In this document: one piece after another, positions 15,278-23,168 of the stretch
Layout: each line of letters opens with the position of its first letter
How positions within the stretch are numbered: position 1 is the stretch's first letter
NCBI GenBank assembly: GCA_030602265.1
Contig: JAUWAB010000036.1
Span: 1-39,533 of the forward strand
DNA from: Prolixibacteraceae bacterium
GTDB lineage: Bacteria > Bacteroidota > Bacteroidia > Bacteroidales > Prolixibacteraceae
DNA length: 39,533 nucleotides
Reading direction: 5' to 3'
Notes under the pieces: generated by a model
The model's database searches: none
Seen by the model: only the letters and a program-made list of their open reading frames with translations
Told to the model about the DNA's origin: nothing
Translations under genes and position numbers: made by a program

Positions 15278-17620
15278 ATGTCAGAAGAAACACCGGGATA
15301 CATGAATTCATTTAAAACCCCTAAAAAAGTAAAAATAATCCTTGCGGTTGTTTTTGCCCTTAGTGCAGGCACACTTTCATGTTCAAAACGAACAGAGAAC
15401 TTTCCGGCACCGCAACAAAATCTGGTATTCGGTGAACTCCCTGCAAGCTGGGACGAAGCCATCCCATTGGGCAATGGTATGTTGGGTGCATTAATTTGGC
15501 AAAAAGGCAGCAACCTGCGTTTCTCGCTCGACCGCGCCGACCTGTGGGATTTGCGGCCGGTTGAAAACCTCTCGAAACCGGAGTTCAGTTTCGGGTGGGT
15601 GCAGGAGCAGGTCAGGAACAATACCTACAGGGCGGTCCAGGAGATGTTCGACGTACCTTACGATGCAATGCCTGCACCCTCAAAAATTCCCGGGGCCGGC
15701 CTCGAATTTAATCTCAGTGGCCTGGGTAAGGTAAAAAGCGTGCAACTCGATATTGCAGAAGCCCTTTGTCGCGTTGAATGGGAAAACGGCACCATCCTTG
15801 AAACCTTTGTACATGCCGCAGATGCAGCTGGTTGGTTCAGGTTTATCAACGTACCGTCAGGCTTTCAACCTGCAATTATCCCTCCGGAATACAAAAAAAC
15901 AGAATCCGACGGTGAGTTGAGCCCGGTTACCGGTCAGGACCTCCAAAGACTGGGATATGAGCAGGGTATTGTCGAAACGTCTGAAAACAAACAAGTTTAC
16001 CGGCAGCAGGGCTGGGAAGGTTTTGAATATGAAGTGGCGGTTGCCTGGCAAACCAAAGGCGAGACCCTTACCGGGGCCTGGAGTATTTCGTCCACCTTCA
16101 GCAACAAAGAGGGTTTGCCACCAGCCAGTACATTGGTCGGTTCAAAACTGGAAACAGATAATTTTGACAAGGCCTTTGCAGCGCATACGGAATGGTGGAA
16201 GGATTACTGGGAAAGATCAGGCATCAGCCTGCCCGATGAGGTGCTACAGAAGCAATATTACCTCGAAATGTATAAGTTTGGCTCAGTCGCCCGCGAAGAT
16301 ACGCCACCCATTTCGCTTCAGGCGGTTTGGACAGCCGATAACGGCAGACTACCTCCCTGGAAGGGCGATTTTCACCACGACCTCAACACCCAGTTGAGTT
16401 ACTGGCCTGCCTATTCCGGAAACCATCTCCATCTCGGAACAGGCTTCCTTAACTGGATGTGGAGATACAAAGAGACCTTCAGGGAATATACCCGCACTTA
16501 TTTCGGAACCCGGGGACTCAACGTTCCGGGGGTAACTACCCTTACCGGCCAACCTATGGGAGGGTGGATCCAATACAGCTTCGGGCCCACAGTAGCCTCC
16601 TGGCTGGCACAACATTTTTATCTTCACTGGATATATTCACAGGATGAAGAATTCCTGAGGGAGAGGGCATACCCCTGGCTTCGCGAAGTAGCCGTTTACC
16701 TCGATGAGGTATCGGTAAAGGATGAGCATGGCATGCGAAAACTACCCATCAGCTCCAGCCCCGAAATAAACGACAATTCTATAAATGCATGGTTTACCGA
16801 AACCACCAATTTTGACCTGGCCTTAATCCGCTGGAATTTTGAAAAAGCTGCTGAATTGGCAGAAATTCTTGACCTGATGGATGAAGCTGCAAAATGGCGT
16901 TCGATCGCTGCCGAATGGCCGGCTTTTGCATTGGATGAAAACGGGGGCCTCGCTTTTGCCCCGGATTATCCTTATGCTTCTTCTCACCGCCATTTTTCCC
17001 ACCTGATGGCCTGGCATCCCATGAGCCTGATCGACTGGTCCTATGGACCTGAACATCAGGAAATTATCATGTCTACTTTGAAAACCATGGAAGAGGTGGG
17101 TTCGGGCTGGTGGACAGGCTACTCATTCAGTTGGCTGGGCAATTTGTATGCCCGCGCATTTATGGGAGAAAAAGCCGCCGAAACCCTTCGCATCTTCGCC
17201 GAAAATTTTTGTCTGCCCAACAGTTTCCACGTCAATGGAGAACAACACAACAGGGGGTATTCCAATTTTAAATACCGTCCGTTTACCCTTGAAGGGAATT
17301 TTGCCTTCGCATCGGGAATCCAGGAAATGCTTATTCAGAGTCATACCGGAGTTGTTCATGTTTTCCCGGCCGTTCCGGCATCATGGAATGACATTTCATT
17401 TTCGACCCTGCGCACCGCCGGTGCTTTTCTGGTTTCAGCCAAAAAAGAAAACGGGCAGGTAACCCAGGTTGAAATTTTGTCGGAAAAAGGTGGCGGAATC
17501 AGGCTCAAAAACCCTTTCCCAAACGGAAAATTCAGCTGCAATATTTCCTTTACTGAAACAGACGGAACAATACTGGTAAACACAAGAAAAAACCAGCGCG
17601 TAATACTTAAATCCCAATAA
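15278..17620 (+). CDS. GH95-like glycoside hydrolase with altered catalytic-site residues, lipoprotein
   Basis: The product is 780 residues. An ATG at 15302 (MNSFKTPKKVK) makes a better signal n-region; the first ATG at 15278 is kept as the longest start. The signal ends GTLSCSKR, a lipobox. GH95 hallmarks are WDEAIPLGNGMLGALIW, SLDRADLWD, LQAVWTADNGRLPPWKGDFHH, QLSYWPAYSGNH, SSSPE (Glu496, fitting the general acid), SHRHFSHLMAWHP and FTLEGNFAFASGIQEML. GH95 members are alpha-L-fucosidases or alpha-L-galactosidases. Two positions differ from what I recall of the family: the NxN pair is Asp368-x-Asn370, and the Asp in the usual (I)DGNFG base motif is Glu672. It may have another specificity or belong to a divergent subfamily. 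It precedes the unassigned TIM-barrel gene by 58 bp. Confidence 0.8.
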   Translation: MSEETPGYMNSFKTPKKVKIILAVVFALSAGTLSCSKRTENFPAPQQNLVFGELPASWDEAIPLGNGMLGALIWQKGSNLRFSLDRADLWDLRPVENLSKPEFSFGWVQEQVRNNTYRAVQEMFDVPYDAMPAPSKIPGAGLEFNLSGLGKVKSVQLDIAEALCRVEWENGTILETFVHAADAAGWFRFINVPSGFQPAIIPPEYKKTESDGELSPVTGQDLQRLGYEQGIVETSENKQVYRQQGWEGFEYEVAVAWQTKGETLTGAWSISSTFSNKEGLPPASTLVGSKLETDNFDKAFAAHTEWWKDYWERSGISLPDEVLQKQYYLEMYKFGSVAREDTPPISLQAVWTADNGRLPPWKGDFHHDLNTQLSYWPAYSGNHLHLGTGFLNWMWRYKETFREYTRTYFGTRGLNVPGVTTLTGQPMGGWIQYSFGPTVASWLAQHFYLHWIYSQDEEFLRERAYPWLREVAVYLDEVSVKDEHGMRKLPISSSPEINDNSINAWFTETTNFDLALIRWNFEKAAELAEILDLMDEAAKWRSIAAEWPAFALDENGGLAFAPDYPYASSHRHFSHLMAWHPMSLIDWSYGPEHQEIIMSTLKTMEEVGSGWWTGYSFSWLGNLYARAFMGEKAAETLRIFAENFCLPNSFHVNGEQHNRGYSNFKYRPFTLEGNFAFASGIQEMLIQSHTGVVHVFPAVPASWNDISFSTLRTAGAFLVSAKKENGQVTQVEILSEKGGGIRLKNPFPNGKFSCNISFTETDGTILVNTRKNQRVILKSQ

Positions 17621-17678
17621 TTAAAACATCCGGATGATAAGCGAATTCAGTATATATCAATCCTTTTATGTTAAAACT

Positions 17679-20156
17679 ATGAATAGATTTCTAACGACCC
17701 TGATGTTTCTAAGTGTAGTCCTGCTTCTTTCTTGCAGCAGGGAAAAGGTTGTTTTTGAAACCACACACCTGAAAATCGGTATCGACAACAAAGGGCTGAT
17801 AACCAGCCTTAAGGGCATAAACAACCATACGGAATACCATCCGAAAGGACAAAAAACACCATTGCTGTCACTCTATAAAGATTCGGTTTATTACCTGCCC
17901 GAAACGGCTCAATATGATGCAGAGAAGCAGGAACTCCGACTTGGGTATGCAAACGGCTCATTGGCAATCATTTCCGTAGTAAACAAAAAGGATTACCTCA
18001 GGATGGAACTGATCTCGGTTGAACCTCGTAACGGCATAGAAGCGGTGGTTTGGGGACCCTATCCCACCACCATTGATGAGAAAATCGGGGAGACGGTGTG
18101 CGTAGTAAGGAACAGCGAATTTGCCATTGGAATGCAGGGCCTCAATATAAAAACCATTGAAGGATTGCCCCATGCCGATAATTCGGGCGGCTTTGTCATT
18201 GAGCCGCTTCCCGGACAGCAGGTTTCCGATTCCATCAGGAACCTGGCCGGCAAAAAACTTAGCATTGATGTGAACAAAGAGGGCGACATGCCGCCGTATG
18301 TGCGGCTCTACAGAGGCGCTGCCGCCGTTAAAACAAAGGTGGGAAGCGAGTTGCGGCTGTTCTCCCGCGATTACCGCATACCCCGAATCATTCAGGTTTG
18401 GGAGGGGCCGGCAAATTATAAGCAGTATGTTGAGCCAATTGATGTTGACTTCACTGGAAGTGCCATTGCCCTGTTCGGTTGTCCGGAACCGGAAACCCTC
18501 GACCATATCGAAAAAATTGTCCTCGGGGAAGGCCTGCCCTATCCACAGCTGAACGGGGTGTGGGTAAAGCGGTCCGATATTCCCGGACAAGCCTACCTTC
18601 TTAACGAAGGTGATCCTTATAAAAGTATGGAATACGCCAAAGAGTGTGGATTTAACCTGATCCACATCGGCGACTTTTTTCAGTCGTGGGGGCATTTTGG
18701 CCTGACAACCGGACGTTTTCCCGGTGGAGCCGGTGAGATCAGGGCAGCCACCGACGCAGCCCGGAGAGAGGGTATTTCACTGGGCGTGCACACACTCACG
18801 ATGTTCACTTCTCCTAACGACCCCTATATTACACCTGTTCCCAGTGACAGTCTGTGCAAAACCGGCACCACACAGCTTTCCCGCGACATAGCTGCCGACG
18901 ATACGGAAATATATATCAACGACCCGATGTTCTTCATTTACCCGGGGATAACCCATACGGTCAAGATCGGAAAGGAACTGATCAATTACCGGAAGGTTTC
19001 CGACGAAGAACCCTGGCGCCTGCTCGATTGCAGGAGGGGTCAGTATGGAACCACGGCATCGGCATTTAAGGCCGGTACAAGCATCGACAAACTCACCAAC
19101 AATGTATACAGCGGCTTTTATCCTGATATTCACCTGCAGCAGGAGTACGCCCGGCGACTTGCCCAGGTTTGCAATGAAACCGGTATCGACCTGATGGACT
19201 TTGATGGCTATCCCCATGCGGCGGCATCGCCTACCGGGCACGAGCAATATGCGGCAGGGCTCTTTATTGAGGAGTGGTACAAGAACCTCGACCGATACCG
19301 CCTCACCTGCGGCGCCGGAACCTTCCACTATTACTGGCATATTTATTCGTTCATGAACTGGGGGGAACCCTGGTACAGCGCACTGCGCGAAAGCCAGGTA
19401 AACTACCGCATTGAGAACCAGCGCTACTTCGACCGAAACCTGATGCCCGGAATGCTGGGATGGTTTGTGCTGCACCCCGAATTCCGACCCGAAGAAGTGG
19501 AATGGATACAGGCACGAAGTGCCGGTTTCGATGCAGGATACCTGTTAAGGATCGACGAACGTATTGAAGCCAGCGGTTACCGCGACCAGCTTTTTGAATT
19601 GATTCGCGAATGGCAGAAAGCCCGCCAGGCAAAGGCATTCTCGCCCGACCAGATTGAAAGGTTGAAAGACCCGAAAAACGAATTTCACCTGAAGAAAATT
19701 GCAGATAAGCAATGGCAACTTAACCCTCTTAACCTCCTGAGGGGTTATGAGTTCAAATATCGGGAAGTACAGACAGGCGAGCCCGTGAAAAGCAGTTTTG
19801 CTTTTAATAATCCTTATGGAGAACAACCTGCACAATTCTACGTATCGGCAGTTCCTGCTGAAGGCAATATGCCCGCATCTGTATCCAACCTTACTATTTC
19901 GTTTAACAACTACCAGATTATCACGGTTGATGAACCATTGAACGCCGGTGATTGCCTGATTTTCGATGGACAAAGCATCAAATTTTGCGATCAGTTCTGG
20001 AAGCCACGGAAAGAAATTAAGCTGTCGGAATTGCCAATCTTCGTGAAAGGGGAAAATAAAGTGGAGGTTACTGGCACTTTCTCAGGTGCAAGTTCGCCGA
20101 TGCTCAGATTTGAGTTTAAAATCATCGGCGAACCTGAAATAGTGGGTAAAATTTAA
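17679..20156 (+). CDS. Unassigned TIM-barrel glycoside-hydrolase-like lipoprotein
   Basis: The product is 825 residues with an SPII signal (VVLLLSCSREK). An N-terminal beta-rich half (about 20-290) contains LKIGIDNKGLITSLKG, like the beta-supersandwich of GH36/GH97-type enzymes. A TIM barrel follows from about 295: NLIHIGDFFQSWG, GISLGVHTLTMF (about 363-374), IDLMDFDGYPH (Asp507, Asp509), and LRESQVNY (Glu571) then MPGMLGW. Between the HTL and DFDG strands lies an insert of about 77 residues that looks like a small beta-domain (IGKELINYRKV, CRRGQYGTTASAFKAG). A C-terminal beta-sandwich closes the protein. I cannot name a CAZy family. Its core matches the protein at 25970-28771, and the acidic residues above are candidate catalytic groups. 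The ATG at 17679 is used because upstream codons lack signal features. Confidence 0.75.
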   Translation: MNRFLTTLMFLSVVLLLSCSREKVVFETTHLKIGIDNKGLITSLKGINNHTEYHPKGQKTPLLSLYKDSVYYLPETAQYDAEKQELRLGYANGSLAIISVVNKKDYLRMELISVEPRNGIEAVVWGPYPTTIDEKIGETVCVVRNSEFAIGMQGLNIKTIEGLPHADNSGGFVIEPLPGQQVSDSIRNLAGKKLSIDVNKEGDMPPYVRLYRGAAAVKTKVGSELRLFSRDYRIPRIIQVWEGPANYKQYVEPIDVDFTGSAIALFGCPEPETLDHIEKIVLGEGLPYPQLNGVWVKRSDIPGQAYLLNEGDPYKSMEYAKECGFNLIHIGDFFQSWGHFGLTTGRFPGGAGEIRAATDAARREGISLGVHTLTMFTSPNDPYITPVPSDSLCKTGTTQLSRDIAADDTEIYINDPMFFIYPGITHTVKIGKELINYRKVSDEEPWRLLDCRRGQYGTTASAFKAGTSIDKLTNNVYSGFYPDIHLQQEYARRLAQVCNETGIDLMDFDGYPHAAASPTGHEQYAAGLFIEEWYKNLDRYRLTCGAGTFHYYWHIYSFMNWGEPWYSALRESQVNYRIENQRYFDRNLMPGMLGWFVLHPEFRPEEVEWIQARSAGFDAGYLLRIDERIEASGYRDQLFELIREWQKARQAKAFSPDQIERLKDPKNEFHLKKIADKQWQLNPLNLLRGYEFKYREVQTGEPVKSSFAFNNPYGEQPAQFYVSAVPAEGNMPASVSNLTISFNNYQIITVDEPLNAGDCLIFDGQSIKFCDQFWKPRKEIKLSELPIFVKGENKVEVTGTFSGASSPMLRFEFKIIGEPEIVGKI

Positions 20157-20176
20157 TACACTGACATTTGTAAAAC

Positions 20177-20911
20177 ATGAATAGGATTACTTTTTTATTC
20201 GTATGGTTATTGGGGGTAACTATCTCTCATGCCCAGATTGCACCTTGTGAACTAATTCCCAAACCCCTGCATTGCATCGAAAAGCCTGGTGTATTTGAAA
20301 TTCATCCGGCCATAAAAATCTATGCCCCACCGAAGTTTGCGGATGTGGCATTGCTGCTTTCGGAACAACTCAATCTTGGGAATAATGCACTCACCCAAAG
20401 CCATAGCGCTCAAATTGTTTTTCAGGTAACCAGTGACATGCAAAACCCTGAAGCCTACCGCCTTACCATTGAGCCCACAAGGGTGGTTATTTCGGCTTCC
20501 GATAAACGGGGTGCCCTGCATGCTGTGTTTACACTTGTGCAGTTGCAACTTCTGCAACCCGATCTTACAAAGCTTCCCTGCGCCGAAATTGCCGATGCCC
20601 CCCGGTTTGCATACAGGGGAATGCACCTCGATGTTTCCCGAAACTTCTTTCCGGTTAGTTTTATTAAGCTATATATCGACCTGATGGCGCTGTACAAATA
20701 CAACACATTTCACTGGCACCTGACCGATGGCCCGGGTTGGAGGCTCGAAATCATGAAATATCCCGAACTTACATCGAAAGCTGCATTCAGGACCCACAAA
20801 ACCTGGAAAGAGTGGTGGAACAGTGGCAGAAAGTACAGCAACGAAGGAGACCCAATGGCTTATGGTGGCTACTACACCCAAAACGATGCCAGGGAGATTG
20901 TTATACATTAA
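20177..20911 (+). pseudogene. 3'-truncated GH20 beta-N-acetylhexosaminidase
   Basis: The 244-codon frame encodes an SPI signal (MNRITFLFVWLLGVTISHAQ), the GH20b domain (ELIPKPLHCIEKPGVFEI, YRLTIEPTRVVISASDKRGALHAVFTLVQL) and the first part of the catalytic barrel (RFAYRGMHLDVSRNFFPV, MALYKYNTFHWHLTDGPGWRLEI). It stops right after YYTQNDAREIV. Intact members continue for 300 or more residues and carry the HxGGDE catalytic pair; all of that is missing, so the product should be inactive. The next gene starts 18 bp later, meaning that deletion joined the fragment to it. It is probably a pseudogene that still has a working start and signal. Confidence 0.8.
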
Positions 20912-20929
20912 TAATGAAGAAATCAAATA

Positions 20930-23161
20930 ATGAGATCAACCTTTCTGTTATTATTTGCCATGCTGCTGCTTGCAGCCTGTTCAATTAAGCCTTCGGGCAA
21001 AATAAATCTGGTCACCGATGGTAAAAGCAACTATACCATTGTTTTGCCGATGAATGCTTCGGCTGAAGAACTAAGGGCAGCAGGCTTTCTGAATGAGCAC
21101 CTCTATGAAATAGCTGGCTGCAGACTTCCCATCGTACATGCCGACAAGCTGGTTTCTTCCAACAGTATTTCAATTTCGAAATGCCCGGACATAATAAACG
21201 ATGACGGTTTTATTGTGTATAACGAGGGCAGTTCACTGATTATTAAAGGCGGCGGGGGAAAAGGTTGTATATACGGTGTTGCCGAATTCCTGGAGAAATA
21301 CATGGGAGTAAGGTATTACAGCCCTAAGTATGTGGTAATTCCCAAAACGGCCAATATCTCCCTGCCCGGAATGAACCTGAAGGATTCGCCGGTCAATACC
21401 TACCGGAACGTTAACGGACAGTTCACAAGCGATGAGAATTACAAGGACTTTAACCGTCTGCATACCATCAGCGATATGTTTGCTACGGGTTACTTTGTGC
21501 ATACCTTTCACCGGCTGGTACCCTGGACCGAATATTTTCATACAAATCCGGAATATTTTGCCTGGATGAACGGGAAGCACGTCATTGACCAGATCTGTTT
21601 GTCCAATCCTGAAGTATTTGACATCGTGACCGGGAAACTGCGTGTGGAAATGGAGCTCCAGCCTGATAAAAAAGTATGGTCAGTTAGTCAGGACGACAAT
21701 TTTTCCTACTGCCAGTGCGACGATTGCAGCAAAATTAACCAGGAGGAAAAAAGTCCGGCAGGGCCCATTATTCGGTTTGTCAACCGTGTGGCAGATGAAT
21801 TCCCCGACAAGGTGATCTCTACCCTGGCCTACCAGTACAGCAGGCCGGCGCCGGTTAAAACAAAACCACGAAGCAATGTTCAGGTCATGCTGTGCACCAT
21901 CGAACTGAACCGCAGCAAACCCATTGCCACCGATCCTGCAAGTATTTCGTTCCTGAAAGACATGGAAGACTGGGGCAAAATAAGCAACCATATCTACCTG
22001 TGGGATTATACGGTCAATTTTAACCACCACATCACTCCTTTTCCCAATATTCACACCCTGCAATCCAATATTCAGCTTTTTGTGGATAATCATGTACGGG
22101 AACATTTTCAGCAGTCGAATACGGGTACAGCTCATGAATTTTCGGAACTGAAGTCTTACCTGATCGCAAAGTTGTTGTGGAATCCCGATGCCGATGTCCA
22201 GAAAATCATCAGGGAGTTTACCGATGGATATTATGGGCCGGCCGGAAAATGGATCAGGAAATACATTTCTGCCCTGGAAAAGGAAATCCTTAAAACCGGA
22301 GAATGGCTCGATATTTATGGGCCACCCACCCAACACCAGCATACTTTTCTCTCCGTAGAAAACGTCGCCTTGTACAATCAGTACTTCGACAAAGCTGAAA
22401 AAGCGGTTATGAACCAACCCGCATACCTGCTGCATGTTCAGACAGCGCGTATGGCGCTGCAGTATGCCATCATGGAAATCGGCAAAAATGATATGTTCGG
22501 GCCTCGGGGCTGGTATTACGAGCAGAATGGCGATTTCTATCCGCGTCAGGATATGATTGATGTGTTGGAAAAGTTTTACCGCACCAGCATCGATTGCGAA
22601 GCCGCGGTGGTTAATGAGGCAGGGCTTACTGCTGAAGAATATTACCATTCCACACGAAGGTTTATCGATGTGCAGGTAAAGGGTAACCTGGCTTTCCGTA
22701 AAAAAGTAAGCGCTTCACCGCTTCCGTCGGAGAAATACGGCAATGGCGATCTTTCGCTGCTAACCAATGGCGTTCGCGGTGCCAGCGACTTCAAAGTACA
22801 CTGGCTGGGATGGGAAGCGAAAAACTTTTCACTGATACTCGACCTCGAAGCCCTGGTGAATGCATCCACCATTGAAGTAAGTACCCTTTGGGACCAGAAA
22901 AGCTGGATACTTCACCCCAGAGCGGTAACCTGCTTTGTATCACAAGACGGGATTGATTATACGCTTATTGAAAAACTGGAAGTAATCGGTGACCAGCGTA
23001 AAGAAGAGGTGCAAAAGCTATTCGAATTCAAAGTATCAGGCACAAAATTCCGCTTTGTGAAGTTTGAGATCGAAGGCTCCCTGCAGCTTCCATACTGGCA
23101 TCCTTCGGCAGGTGGTGGTTCCTGGGTATTTGTTGATGAAATTGTTGTAAAAAATGGATAA
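20930..23161 (+). CDS. DUF4838 family lipoprotein with C-terminal discoidin-like domain
   Basis: The product is 743 residues with an SPII signal (LLLAACSIKPSG, Cys about 16). An alpha-glucuronidase-type N-terminal module (about 20-135; YTIVLPMNASAEELRAAGFLNEH, GCIYGVAEFLEKYMGVRYY) leads into the DUF4838 barrel. Hallmarks are WSVSQDDNFSYCQCDDCSKI (about 250-269) with a CxCxxC cluster, and HEFSELKSYLIAKLLWNPDAD (about 404-424). Residues from about 580 to 743 form an F5/8-type C (discoidin-like) beta-sandwich ending WVFVDEIVVKNG. DUF4838 proteins are frequent in Bacteroidota glycan loci and are thought to be hydrolases, but I know of no settled reaction. The stop overlaps codons just upstream of the GH3 start, so the two are likely co-translated. 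Confidence 0.85.
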   Translation: MRSTFLLLFAMLLLAACSIKPSGKINLVTDGKSNYTIVLPMNASAEELRAAGFLNEHLYEIAGCRLPIVHADKLVSSNSISISKCPDIINDDGFIVYNEGSSLIIKGGGGKGCIYGVAEFLEKYMGVRYYSPKYVVIPKTANISLPGMNLKDSPVNTYRNVNGQFTSDENYKDFNRLHTISDMFATGYFVHTFHRLVPWTEYFHTNPEYFAWMNGKHVIDQICLSNPEVFDIVTGKLRVEMELQPDKKVWSVSQDDNFSYCQCDDCSKINQEEKSPAGPIIRFVNRVADEFPDKVISTLAYQYSRPAPVKTKPRSNVQVMLCTIELNRSKPIATDPASISFLKDMEDWGKISNHIYLWDYTVNFNHHITPFPNIHTLQSNIQLFVDNHVREHFQQSNTGTAHEFSELKSYLIAKLLWNPDADVQKIIREFTDGYYGPAGKWIRKYISALEKEILKTGEWLDIYGPPTQHQHTFLSVENVALYNQYFDKAEKAVMNQPAYLLHVQTARMALQYAIMEIGKNDMFGPRGWYYEQNGDFYPRQDMIDVLEKFYRTSIDCEAAVVNEAGLTAEEYYHSTRRFIDVQVKGNLAFRKKVSASPLPSEKYGNGDLSLLTNGVRGASDFKVHWLGWEAKNFSLILDLEALVNASTIEVSTLWDQKSWILHPRAVTCFVSQDGIDYTLIEKLEVIGDQRKEEVQKLFEFKVSGTKFRFVKFEIEGSLQLPYWHPSAGGGSWVFVDEIVVKNG

Positions 23162-23168
23162 TAACTGT

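Noticed and set aside
17958-19475. Two long minus-strand frames (about 245 and 232 codons) inside the unassigned TIM-barrel gene
   Set aside because: They mirror the codon bias of the sense gene, lack signals or motifs, and the sense frame is a coherent lipoprotein.
21680-22648. A 322-codon minus-strand frame within the DUF4838 gene
   Set aside because: Shadow of a clear sense gene; no recognisable domain.
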